Below, in pieces: positions 25,177 through 36,300 of a stretch of 64,000 nucleotides of DNA. The stretch comes from Lomentospora prolificans. Taxonomy: Eukaryota > Ascomycota > Sordariomycetes > Microascales > Microascaceae. Position 1 is the first letter of the stretch. Each line of letters starts with the position of its first letter. The translations under genes were made by a program, and so were the position numbers. The stretch covers positions 4,887,501-4,951,500 of the forward strand of contig JARFXM010000009.1 of NCBI GenBank assembly GCA_029532625.1, read 5' to 3'. The notes under the pieces were generated by a model. That model had not been told where the DNA came from and made no database searches. It saw nothing but the letters and a program-made list of their open reading frames with translations.

Positions 25177-25696
25177 TATGGACGAACCCCGTATCGCGGG
25201 TGACGTAGAACGGGAAAGCCTCGCGAAGGGATGTCTTGAATGAAGGGAGCGTGGAAGGCGACACTGGTTTAAGGGGTTGTTGGAGGGTGCGGATGTGGGT
25301 TGAATCACCGCGTCAGTAGGCGGCAACCAGACCCAGTGTGGCTCTTGGATGTCGTTATATGCATCGATAACGATTCGCAGACGAGGGTATCGGAAGTATC
25401 TTGGAGGACATCGAGCTTCAAGACGTGGAAAGAGCCATCAAGGCCAGCGGAATGCGCCGAATGGACGTTGGGGGTCTGTTTTTCGGATGAGCCAGGACGC
25501 GTGAGGTCGTGAGCGCACGGACCTGAACAGAGCCGCATGTGGCGGTTAGATTAGTCATTCCATAATCTGAAGGAAGACAATGGCGATGAGCGTCTGGCAT
25601 TGGGTGGCAGCAGCTAGCCGTTTGCTGATTGGCTGATTGTTGTGAGAGCTACTTAGAGCCATCTTACCCCTCTCGCCTTCAACAAGTACCACCAAA
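25177..25696. other. Intergenic: Nto1-like promoter side and tRNA 5' flank
   Basis: About 0.5 kb from the Nto1-like start codon to the tRNA. It holds the open extension of the Nto1 frame up to about 25326, which has no ATG, and nothing else recognisable. Confidence 0.5.
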
Positions 25697-25777
25697 TCCC
25701 ATATGGTGTAGTGGTTAGCATAACGCTCTCTCATCAATGAGCGCAGCGTAGACCCTGGTTCGATTCCTGGTATGGGA
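25697..25777 (+). tRNA. tRNA-Glu (anticodon CTC) with 10-nt intron
   Basis: A complete cloverleaf can be drawn. The acceptor stem is TCCCATA (25697-25703) with TATGGGA (25771-25777), seven pairs. The D arm is GTGTAGTGGTTAGCAT. The anticodon stem ACGCT pairs with AGCGT at 25745-25749, and the anticodon is CTC at 25730-25732. The T arm is CCTGG-TTCGATT-CCTGG with one T-T mismatch. The anticodon stem pairs only if about 10 nt (25734-25743) immediately 3' of position 37 are removed; this is the standard place for a nuclear tRNA intron. The A box and B box (GGTTCGATTCC) are present for RNA polymerase III. The T-stem mismatch could mean a weakened copy. Confidence 0.9.
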
Positions 25778-26082
25778 GACATGAAATTTCATTTTTTGCT
25801 CTTAAGACAGCCCTTAAGAGTCCACAGCCGGCATCGGGTTGTTTTCTTGGCAATTTGCCTAGACATTTTTTTTTTTCTTTTCTGCCCTCGATGAATTTAT
25901 ATACTGCTCTTGGGGTCACAAAGTCCTAACAGAATAATCACGCATGATGCCTCAAATACGACAAGTTGTAAGGATATATATAGCAAAGATGACTTAATGA
26001 GATGGCATCAAAGTGGCCCCCGCAATGGCGTGGTTTACTCAACTTGCTCGCACGCTCCAATACATTGATATATGTACGAGCA

Positions 26083-27150
26083 CTAAAAGCCGGCGTTGAA
26101 TCTCAGTCTGACTATAGAGGGACCTACTTCAGCACACTGTTCCTCGACACCGCAACTCTCGTGGAACGCTGGCATCCGTCCTATGAATGTACCGCCAACC
26201 CAAACGGCGTACTTTCGATTAGGCGGCAAGATGATGGAGACGGTGGTGTGCGGCGGGGCGAGGGATGCGACTTCTGTCTGACCTCGTTGTGCTAGCCCAG
26301 GCAACAGAGCGTTTCCACCGGTCTACAAGTGTCGGTATGTGACGTTTTAAATCGGACCCGGGCCACTTACCAGGACAATTTGCTGGTACAACCCTCTTCG
26401 GAGATCGTCATCAGTCTTCTGGATACACTCATTAATGATTGTGGGAGGGTCTTGGCTTCAGGAGAGTCGGAGAGCCTTGGGCCAAATAGAGACTCCGCAG
26501 CAAGGAACCGCTCCTTGCCAACCTGGATCGTTCGGCCATCTGGCAACGAAGGTGGTATCGTCACAGACTGGGGCCAGATGGAAAAGGTGTGTTCACACCG
26601 GTAGAGCGAGCTAGAGCTGGTCCCCACTGCCCATCCCGTCATTCTCGCCCAACCTCTTAACGAGGTAGACCACAGCCGCCAGGGCATCTCCAAAAGCTCC
26701 TACGACACTTCCAACCGACAGAAATTGATGGAGGTCTTTTTTGAGACTTTCGGCGCACCCTCCTTTTACGTTTCGAGCCAGGCAACCCTCGCTGCGTATG
26801 GTGCTGGCCGAAGCCGCGTATGGGGCGGTTTAAGATACCGCCTCTTCCCTTCGCATCATATCCGGCGGGAAAGTCTGGTTCGCTGCCGACAATAGTGACT
26901 GCATAAGGAAAACCCGTTAGAGGATAGCCCGACCTCATCCCCGGGATTTTCCTATATCACGTCCGGAACACCGCATTTGGCGTGTCCTCCTGCATCAGGC
27001 CAGCCTTAATCGTATCGGTTCTGCAAGTCAAGAGAAGGCGTTGAGTTGGCCAGACATTCAAATAGAACGTGCTTAACAGTGTGTCGAGAATCCATACCCG
27101 TTGTCAATAATTATAGCCGGGGCGTCCCTGTCTAGAGGATAGATACGGCC
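26083..27150 (-). pseudogene. Actin-family (actin-like/ARP) pseudogene with an internal inversion
   Basis: On the minus strand, in order: APAIIIDNG (about 27140-27100, actin VIDNG N terminus) followed by a donor-like GTATGG; RSGYPLTGFPYAVTIVG (about 26935-26885); DAKGRGGILNRPIR, ending near 26816. The expected next part (GIVTDWGQMEKV, SELELVPTAHPVIL, MEVFFETFGAPSFYVSSQAT, AAYGAGRS) lies on the plus strand at 26551-26815. The C-terminal part returns on the minus strand: LPDGRTIQVGKERF from about 26548, then NECIQKTDDDLRRGLYQQIV ending at 26371. A 48-nt intron (GTAAGT...TGTAG) follows, then the last exon 26322-26083 (TGGNALLPG, RKYAVWVGGTF, GPSIVRLRFNAGF). About 90 residues between actin positions of roughly 150 and 240 are missing. 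The inverted part has an in-frame TAG, and a frameshift precedes NECIQK. The product would be a divergent actin relative, not conventional actin. It cannot be expressed as is. Confidence 0.82.
26551..26815 (+). other. Inverted internal segment of the actin-like pseudogene
   Basis: This roughly 265-bp stretch encodes actin-family residues of about 75-150 on the plus strand, while both flanks encode the parts before and after it on the minus strand. Flipping it would place GGIVTDWGQMEK directly after the flank's GGILNRPIR, as in actin. Breakpoints read from the protein match lie near 26548-26553 and 26815-26816. The plus-strand frame has a TAG at 26599-26601. Confidence 0.8.
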
Positions 27151-27569
27151 CGAGTTAGTAGAAGCATCAACGATACGACCCTCATCAAGATTTCAATTAT
27201 CAGGATCAATTGATGGGCCTTGAGGGCAGGATGGTTCCAGGGTGTCTATAATTGTGGAATTGATACAGACCTGTCATTGCCGAATATAAGCTGATCAATG
27301 ATTAGTTGAGATGATGAATATCACCACGTAAGTCACTGGTAATCCGGCTTGATGTTGATAATCTATTGGTCGAGCCTGGATGTGGCTGCGAGGGACGTAA
27401 GTTAGTAACAATTGATAGCATCATTGATGGATCAATCATTGACGTCGCCTAGGATTCTACCGTGCCCTTTATGTAGTTTCGTAGGCCGGCTCAAAACACA
27501 CTTCATCGCTTGACATCTCCGCACACAATCACCACGCTCGAGAAGTGGGCAGAGCGGTGCCACCCTTAT
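27151..27569. other. AT-richer spacer with clustered ATTGAT/ATCAAT words
   Basis: Between the two pseudogenes. Words of the type TTGAT and ATCAA recur densely from about 27205 to 27440, including the inverted repeat ATTGATGGATCAAT at 27423-27436 and an adjacent TGACGTC. No coding signal is seen. It may be the former shared promoter of the two divergent genes (inference). Confidence 0.35.
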
Positions 27570-28876
27570 CAACCTTTGTTAGTTTACATCATGTGTCGAC
27601 GGAGTAACATTGAGCCCGATGACAGCTCGATGCGGTGGCTGCTTTCTTCCTCGAGACCAGAGCACAATCGACGGCACCACACTCCTTTGCCAAAATCTCA
27701 TGTCTCCTGTACGCGGCCGTTTCCTGAATAACCCGGAAAGCTCTGCCATCAAAGTCTATCAGAACTACGGCCCATTTTTAGACGCCATCAGAGGTCCGCT
27801 CGGTGCCAGAGGGTAGACGTTACAGGAACGCGAGCTTTCGCCAAGGATTCTACATTACACGAGGGACCAAGTTCTCTGGGAATGTAGGGAGTGCATTGCC
27901 CCGGAGGTAACCCCGGCTCTTGAGCCCAAGGATAAGAATCACCTGGAAAAGAACCACACGTCTAACGATAATGACGTGTCCTGCCATTTCTCGTTATCCG
28001 AGGCTAAGCACTGTAGCCATACGACAAAGCCAACCGCGGCAACAGCCGAGTGGAAGCTCCTTGATGAAACATCCTCCGGGGCTGATGATAGAAAAAGCCT
28101 TCGGAAATGGTATGCTCTTGTTGAGACCTACTCTAGACGGCAGTTCACAGTGAAGCGAGACAAGCTACCGGCGATTTCTAGTCTCGCCGCTGAAGTGTCT
28201 TATATTATACGCGACTTGACGACTCGTACTTAGCGGGAATATGGAAGATGGACCTACTACGCGGAGTATCATGGCATCCTGATCCCGTGCCGCGACGGCG
28301 CTTCAAGAAAGGCGAATAGCCGCCGCAAAAGACCGACGACGCCATCCCCACTTGGAGCTGGGCTGCCCTTGACGACCCAACTACGCATTACGGAGACAAG
28401 ATACTCAAAGAGCAGAAGAAGATGGTTTTGCGAAATGGGCAGGTTGAATGGGTCCCTTGCCGCGCGCTGTGCGCGCCACTGACGTGCAAACTGAACGCTC
28501 CGGGCCCGATCCATTCGGCCGAGTTTTGAGTGGTCGACTGCGTCATCCGGGTGGGCGATTGAGGTGTTCCGTGTCCGAAGAGCAGGACGAGGCCGATTTT
28601 CGCGGGTCCGCCTTCCGAGCCAAGTGTAATCGCTTGGCCGACTCTTTCCGGAGTCCGCCGACGATGCGCATATATTTCGACGCCGACCCGGAAGATCTTC
28701 CCCGTACTAGCGTGGTTTGTTTACAACTGGGCCAAGGGCAGAGCGTGCGACAAACTGGCGGCGACGTAGGATTAGTATTAATGCGGGTGCAAAGCCGTAG
28801 CGGAATGTTTGATGTTGAAAAGGCAGATTGGAAGTGGAGGTCTCTCAGGACGGAGAGGGTTGTTTACATAGAGTAA
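27570..28876 (+). pseudogene. Heterokaryon-incompatibility (HET) domain gene, 5' truncated and frameshifted
   Basis: HET proteins trigger incompatibility cell death between unlike fungal strains. The usual C-terminal two thirds can be read through several frames: ARCGGCFLPRD (near 27620); a block ending GPLGARG; a TAG at 27814-27816 where the family has Trp; TLQERELSPRILHY and QVLWECRECI; RKWYALVETYSRR and DKLPAISSLA (about 28100-28190). A frameshift near 28215 is followed by DDSYLAGIWKMDLLRGVSWH. A TAG at 28318 follows, then DDAIPTWSWAALDDP. A second frameshift near 28500 is followed by GPDPFGRVLSGRLR and a tail (GLVLMRVQSRSGMF) ending at TAG 28874-28876. The N-terminal HET motifs (SHCWG-type, WIDSLCIIQ-type) are not found upstream. 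At least two stops and two frameshifts make it non-functional. A Trp codon read as TAG fits RIP-type or spontaneous G:C to A:T change. Confidence 0.82.
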
Positions 28877-30608
28877 CAAATAATGAGAACCGGTCGGCTG
28901 TTACGCCGCACTGGTGATTAAGTTATCGACGCCGAATATACCTGGTCTCGCCCGTGGTCGCGTGGCTGGCGGGACTCCTAATAATAGGCAGGGAAAAGCT
29001 TCAGAGGAGACCCCTTAACAAGGCCCATCGGCACGCCACATCGATCGAGGGAGATATCGAACATTGGCTACAGAATTCTTCTAGAACATGCGTTCCACTT
29101 GTGTCACACGGGATGACGAAATTGGCCCAAAAAACCCTTGACGCTTCGCTGGACAGCTGAGAACCAATGGATTCCTGACATATTGGTCGGACACATTGCG
29201 ATGTACGAAATGAACATTCAGACGAGGAGCGTGGCGTCCTCTCTTTTTTCTTTTCTCAGAGTGGATATTCCAGCTTGGGACAATTGTCTCACGTGTTGCG
29301 TCGATCTCGTTGGGAGCTTGTCGTTAGCCACCCTACTTCGTAGTTTTTCCCGTTCAAGCGAGGACGCCGCCTTTTATAAAGGGCAACTGGAGCGACGATC
29401 TCGCACATGGCGGTTTTCAGATGCTGCCTTCCACCTGTGTAAGATGTGGTCTGAAACCGAGCGACGTTGTTAGGAAGGCTCGCTCTTCTTTGATCTCGAA
29501 GGCTCCGCGAGAGTTGCGTCATTGAGTTCATAACACACCTACGATAGACGCGAGTCACATCCTGGAGACAAGAGAGAAAGGAGCGAATAAGCCGTCGACT
29601 TCTTAAACCAAGATATATTAGAAGAAAGCGAATAAATCAACCTGCACCACGACGAAGACAACCCCATGTAAAGGACTGATGGAAAAATGAGAGGCAAAGC
29701 AGACCTAAGCAGAATTGACACGAGCAAAAAAAAAAAAAAAAAAAACATAAAAAGCACAGACTTTTGCTCTTCCACAAGTGAGAATAAAAAGACGAGGGCC
29801 GCACCATGACACATTTGCACAAAGAACTAGAAGCCGGTATCTCCATTCATCCTCCAGGATGCTGGCCTCCCCCTGGAAGGAACCCCACGATAAAAACGCC
29901 GAAAGGGTAAAGGGAGAACAAAAAGACATTCACACAAGCACAATACATTGCCCTAGTGCTCCCGAGCAGCCACCGCACCAGATCCGGGCAGTAAAATGGC
30001 GAAACGGGGGAGGCGTTTACCTCTCCCCGGCTCCATACCCGGCTCTTCTCAGACGCAGTAAAGCCAAAACGTCTATGGGATGTGAAAAATGATGCAAACA
30101 AGTCCTCCTCTATAAGGAAAGAGGTCCATCATGCAATGTAAAACCACCTTCCTCTTCCTTCTTCGCCCTGCAAGCGAGGGCGTCTTAACAGTAAAACAAG
30201 TAGAAGGGCGGTGCCAAAAACAGCCCGTCAGAGAGTCTGTAGAAGGGAGTGGGGAAATGGTGCGCAGAAGGTGAGAGCTCTTGATTCAGAGCAGAAAATG
30301 ATATGCTAAGTTTCCTAGCTCCAACGCCGGATACGCTATGCTCGGTTGATTCAAAAGAAAAATCACAATGCAGTCACTATAAGAACAAGGTTGAAATGAA
30401 GAATGGGGTTGCTGATGTTTCTCAAACGCACAAAAGCAGTTGAAGGAAGCCAGGCATCATATGCAATCAAATGGATCGCATTCAAAAAATGAGCCGGAGG
30501 GTGGTTTGGCGCAAATAGGACGGGTATCACAAGGGTATCATATGTCCTTGAGCCAGGAAATGAGTTTCGAGTCAGCAAGTGTGACTCGGGTGAAAAGGTG
30601 CAGGTTCG
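28877..30608. other. Intergenic region, no gene recognised
   Basis: No recognisable gene. Open frames of 60-110 codons (for example 29138-29473 on the plus strand) carry no family motif. A poly-A tract lies near 29727-29746. The right end presumably includes the 3' UTR of the leucine-rich-repeat gene. Confidence 0.45.
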
Positions 30609-33324
30609 TTAACCAAGAGTGCGGCCGCTGTGGATAGCCTGAGGAGGAGGAGGCGGTGCCATCGAGTGATGATGGTGGAGGTTATGCGAATGACGGTGGC
30701 TATCCATGACCGAGGCGGTCGTGCTGTGCAAGGCGGGATTATACGGCTTGCCTGGGTAATCTGGGGCAAGTGTACTATCCCACGATTCTTCGCTCAGGAC
30801 GCTGAGGTATCCATTGCCGACCTTATCTCGCAGGGCCTCGATTTTACGCCGGTACATCTCCCCGCTGTCCCATTCCTTCGGGTCAGACCAGCCGTTGTCA
30901 GTCTGTCTCTCAGGAGGGCTGGAATAGGTCGGTGAGGGGTGAGAATCGAGTTTCGTTACATTGATTCGTTGAATATCATGTGAGGCAGTAGCGTTGCTGC
31001 TCACCTCGTGGGTCTTTTTGAAAATTGGCGCATGTAGAAGTGGTGTTTCCGAAGGCGGTGTTTCCACTTCGGTCACGCTGGATTCTGTCGTGTTGCCAGC
31101 CGCTTCAGGACTTCTAACCGGGACCGGAGCTTTCTTAATGGGCACGCATTGTACGGTTTGTTGGGGGTGCGTAATTGGGATCGAAGACGGTTCCGGCACA
31201 GCCAGGTCAACAATACGTCTCTTCGGGGGCTTGCGCCTGCGAGAGGACGCCACGCTGACCTCGCTAGACACAATCTTAGATGCTGGGCGCTCCTTTCTCA
31301 AGACGTGAGGCTCGCGAGGGGCATCGTAGATAATAGCAGGTTTGCTGACATCGACGGCCGGCATCTCTGGGGGCGCTGGTTTGACAACGGGGACGGCGGC
31401 CGGGAGCGGCACACGGTCGACCAACAACCGCTTTTCAGAGTAAGTCGGTCCCATTCCATCAATGACAATATCCTCTGTGTATCCAGGAGTCTGTCGGAAC
31501 AAGTTGAAGATTATCACGCGGTAGTTTCGATGGGTGCGAGTAAAGGGATTTCCGTCAACCCATATTTCGCGGATGTCCGGAATGCCGGTAAGACGAGCAA
31601 TCTCGGTTGGGTCAGTGAGGCGGTTCTCCCTCAGATCCAATCTCTCCAATGGGTATAGCTTTTCGATGCCGGCAATCGAATGCAGCCTGTTCGCTCGCAG
31701 GTTAAGGGCAGTAATCGCGGGGAGTGGGTTGCGAATAAGAGAATGAAGCGAGTCAATCATGCAGTGTGAAAGGTTGAGAGAGCGCAGGGCCGTGAGAGTG
31801 GCAAGGATATCTGGGATCTGAGTGAACAGGTTGGATGACAGGTCGAAGGAATGAAGCGTGTTGGAGAGAGGGCTTAGGCTAGTAGCCGCAATGGAAGTCA
31901 ATGAGTTGTCCGCGAGGCTCAAGTGCCGCAAGAAACGCCACTTCGAGGCAGGAAGAATCCCCATGGCTAAGAGGTTAGAAGAGCTTCCTCGCATATGATG
32001 ATGCCACGAGTCGCCAAGGCTCGAGTGGGAGCTAGTGGAACCCGAGCGCTTCACCTTGTGGGAACCGCGGGCTTGTGAAGAGGCGTTTCGGGAGTTTGGG
32101 CGTCGTACAGGCGAAAAGCTTCGAGGTCTAGAGGACGGCGAGGTGGGTGACTTGGGTTGCTCTTCGTCGGTATCGCCATGCTCCTTTACGGGGAGTTGAC
32201 TGTTGCTAGGCGAATGTGCCGCCTCGTCAATAGCGCTCTCACTGGCACTCATTGGATTTATTCGGACGGACTTTCTGGGCTCAGGCGACGCTGGCGCTGA
32301 GATTGTCTTCTGTACTTCGGGGTGGGGCGTGGTGGGTATCCGTCGGGGGCTTGAATGTGATGGCCAAGGGTTGGAGGGAGAGGTCTGGGCCTTGGAAGTA
32401 CGGCGGCGCCTCTTATCCATGTCGTCCAAAACGATATCGATAAGGATATCAGCAGGGTCGTCCAGGCTGGCCCGCTTGACGGTCAACGACCGTAGCTGCT
32501 CGGCGAGGCGATCCCAACCAAAAAAGTGGCGGAAGTCTACGTCGCTCACTTCTAAGGCCTGGAGGTTTTTGAAAACGTATAGGGGAACCGCCGAATCGAA
32601 AGGGAACTCCTCGTAGCCTCGAATCAGGCGAGCACGCCAGTCAGGGGCAAGGCGAAGGCAGGGGATCTTAGTAAAGGCAGAGTAGAGATACTTCATATCC
32701 ATCTGTAGTGCTGCCTTTTGCCTCTCTTCTCGGGCCGCGGATATGCTTGCACCGATCCCAAAGCTAGACCACAAGGCAGACATCCCAGACATGACACTGC
32801 GGACGCTTGACACGGAGCGAATGGAGCCGACATCTGAGCCGCGCCGCTTCAATCTCTGGGAGTTGCTCAAGAAGGATACGTAGTTAGCCGAAGCACTCGT
32901 GTCGTGCAGATTTTCGAGGCGAATTTTCATCGACCCGACATCGATACCAAGTTCCTCAAATCGAGAAAGAAGGTAGAATAGGTGGTGCGGGGTGAGGGAA
33001 AGCTTTGTTGACTTGGTGCTCTGAGACGCCAAGTTGAGGGCACCAAAGGATAAGGCTGCAGCAAGAGTGCTCGAGGTAGAGGACGATGTGGAGGGGCGTT
33101 CAGGGACGGTTGGCGAGGGTGGCACAGAGACCGAGCCTACGCTATGCGAGGGTCCATGGCGGGCTGGTTGCCGACGAAATTGCAAGGCGTTCGCTAAAGC
33201 CTTTTCGTGGGTTCGCACAAAACCGGCGAGTTGCTGGGAAAATCAAATTAATTACCTGCTTTCCACAGAGACAGGATCGTGGCGGACATACCTTGATGAA
33301 TAACTCCCCGTCTTCAGAATCCAT
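30609..33324 (-). CDS. Leucine-rich-repeat protein
   Basis: Two coding exons on the minus strand, 33324-33292 (only MDSEDGELFIK) and 33233-30609, with a 58-nt intron (GTATGT...CCCAG). Together they encode 885 aa. The start is the first ATG, and the splice gives ELFIK|QLAGFVRTHEKALANALQF. Residues about 20-70 are Ser/Pro-rich low complexity. About 75-120 (LTPHHLFYLLSRFEELGIDV) begin a conserved-looking N-terminal region. A Ser/Arg/Pro-rich linker spans about 260-430. About 440-600 is the repeat domain (FLRHLSLADNSLTSI, LHSFDLSSNLFTQI, LRSLNLSHCMIDSL, ITALNLRANRLHSI, LERLDLRENRLTDP), closed by an LRR cap (IREIWVDGNPFTRTHRNYRV). The tail is disordered and ends in His- and Pro-rich runs. It resembles fungal LRR proteins related to nischarin-type repeats. 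Its cellular role is not known to me. No membrane segment is seen. Confidence 0.88.
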
Positions 33325-36300
33325 GGCAGATTCAGAGGTAACGGGGCATCAGGGGCGTGCAGTGTACGATGGGAGAAGGACGTTTGTCGGACGGGTGCCG
33401 GGAGCGATGAAGGGCCGCGTGGTCTAATAAGGCTCCAGATATCGAGAGGCGCGATGAGGGCGTGGGAATTGGACGTCCAATATGTTCGTTCAAGAAACTA
33501 GTCTATGCAACAGGATCGAGTCAGCACTATGAAAGAATTACCATGTTCTCCATGGAAAGCGAATCGCCGAGGTAAGAGGAATTGTGCGGGTAAAACAAAG
33601 ACACAGGATACCCGTTTAAAGGCCGATCCACCATTACAGAGATTCAGACATCAGGCCGTCAAGGGATGATGCGGACGCTTGTTCCTTCTAAGCCAAACGA
33701 GTATGCTTTTTTTTTTAATTCCCTTTTTTTTTGTGGCAGATGACCGGAGGATGCTGTTCAAGCAGATTCGTCGCCCAACTTCCGAGTGCTACAGGGAAGA
33801 TCGGGGGGCTGGAAAGCGGGAGGAAGGGCAGGAGGTCGGAATTATAGATTCTGACACCACTCGACTCTTGTTTTAAGGGTTTATTGACTCGGAAATGGGG
33901 CAGGAAGTGGAACAGGTTGCGCGAGGTGCACCGGCGATGTGTTCGCAATGATCCAAAGCCGAAAACAGAGTGTGCGGTGGGAGAGGTGCAATCAGCGTAA
34001 CAAAGAATACACGCCGAAGACAGTAACGCGCCGTACAGCGTTATCGGTTTTGTGAATCACCCGACCAGGCAACAGGGCGATGAAGTTTCCACGTTCCCAA
34101 AATCTCTACTGTTTCTCGGGTTCTCACCGGTGGAGCAAAGAGATAGCAGGGCAAAATTCTAAGACGGAAATGACAAGTGCGAGGCAAAGGGACAAGACGA
34201 TGCAATAAACACGAACACGATTCGCTGACAATGGAGAGAAGGTTGCGATAAGGACGGATACGAGGGCAAATGGGGCGGTTGTCGTGGAACTTACCTTGAC
34301 TTCACGACCAGACGTGAGGCTGGTTGTCGATGAAAAACAAACGGGGGCACAAACAACGGGCGACTGGAGGGAGGAAAAAGACGCAAGAAAGATAAAACTC
34401 CCAACTAATAGTAGAAATGACAAGAAGAAACCAGAGACCCAGAGGAATGTCGCTGTCGATGGATCGGAAAGCGACAATGTTTCCAACAACCCTCCTTCAA
34501 GACGTGTTCGGCTCGATGCGCGGTTGAGTATAACAAGAGGAAGAAGATATTCCTCCTTCGGTTTGGGAAAGAGGGACGGGGCAGCGATTTGATTTAATAA
34601 TAATAATTGGGGGCTCATCGAGCTTGAGGGAGGCCTGGACCCTGGCGACATGGAGGGGGGTGGGGGTGTTTAGATAGCGGTACGTACTCGAACGTTACCC
34701 TATGGATGTACCCAGGAGAACGTGCCCACAGTACTCTTGTCCAGAAGGTACTACTGTACCGCTGGCTGGCCTATCGTAGCGCAGCGCTGCCCAGCGTATG
34801 AGACGGAGCAATACGGAGCACGGGTTATCACTCTTCATCGCCAGCGCTGAACCTCGACGATAAGTAATAGTCGTTGGTATCCTGCAAGAACACTGTACGC
34901 ATAAGAATACAGTCCTCCGATTCTGTCCACACTGTGAACCGGAACCCTGATGCACTTGAACCCAGAAGCCAAAAAAAAAAGTCGGCCTCCGTTTTCATAA
35001 CCCCACGAGATCCAAGCTGCGGGCAAACCTTCCCGGTCCGCTTCCACCAAGATAATCTAAGTAAGCAGTAGTCGCGGTTCAGCGTGGCCCGACAGTAAAT
35101 ACCCAAGCCGACTTCGTCTACGAGATGTAGTCGATAAGTATGACATCTCCGAGGGTCTTACGGCAGTGTCAGCGTCGGGTTCCGTACCGCCAAATCAAGA
35201 ATCAATAGATGTCAGCACTCTTTCGATATTTAGGACCAAAGAGTGTGCCTCCGACGACAGGCAGTCGTTCTTTGTGATAGTGTGAACCGAAACAAAAGGG
35301 ACAGGTCGACATTCCGGCAGGGAGGGTGGCCGGAATGCCCTGCCGCACTGTTGATCACCGGATAATAGCTTGATGGCTTCCCAATGGCTCCAAGGGCGGG
35401 CGGGAGATGGATAGATGGATAGTGGAAACTGGCAATGGTGTCGACCAGTCTGTCGCCGTTTTTCATTTTCCAGCTCACTCCTGCAAGTGGTCCGGAATAA
35501 TCCTTATTACTCCGATTGTATCTCGTCCCATTGGGACAGGCTGGTCTGGCTGTATGCGAGATGCACATCGGAGGGGCATCCTTCGACCGCCGTCAGAAGG
35601 GTCTAGATATGACCAATAATGGCGGGAGATGCGTGCTCTTTGCTTCGGGGGAGGAACTTGCAGCCCTTGCGAGTTCTTGGATTCATTCTGGCTCTCTCCG
35701 GTATCTGGTTTTGGCGCTGCCTGGGCCTGAAATGGTGTGACCCATGGACGCTGCCGCAGTGCAACAGTCGTCTACATGCCAGTGCCGAGTACATGATGTA
35801 ATATCGAGTCTACGCTCATCCCATCCTCTCAATATACAGTACTATCCGCTGGATGACATACGTTCTTGCCGGTCACGACGGCCGACACAGCACCGCGAGA
35901 ACGAGGCCGCAACTCTCGCACATGATGCTAGGCGGAGGAAGGTATAATAACCTCGTTTTGTTTTTCCCCCTTCTCTTCATCCATCGCGAATAGCTATCAA
36001 AACTAGCATCCCATTAGGACGAAATCCTGTTCTGCTCCTATAAACGGCATCAAATGACAGATCAATTCCCTGTTTGCAAAAGTGACCCGTGACTTCCCGG
36101 GGAAGGTGAGGGGCAAAAGCAGCTGTGCGTCTCAAGTGCTGCTCGACTGATGCAGACGAGGCGACAGAGTTGCCGAGGCGAAACATTGTGTGGGAAAGAC
36201 TTACAACCTCCGACACGGCTCCACGTGTAGCAAAGAAAGAAAAGGAAATGTGAAGGACAGGGAAGGAAAACAGAAGCACTTTCTGTTCGCCTTTCCTGCG

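Noticed and set aside
25177..25326. 50-residue upstream extension of the Nto1-like protein
   Set aside because: The extension would need a TTG start; no in-frame ATG exists upstream of 25176, which has a good start context.
34124..34651. 175-codon minus-strand frame with hydrophobic stretches
   Set aside because: Leu/Ser-rich translation of pyrimidine-rich DNA without a family signature; likely LRR-gene upstream sequence.
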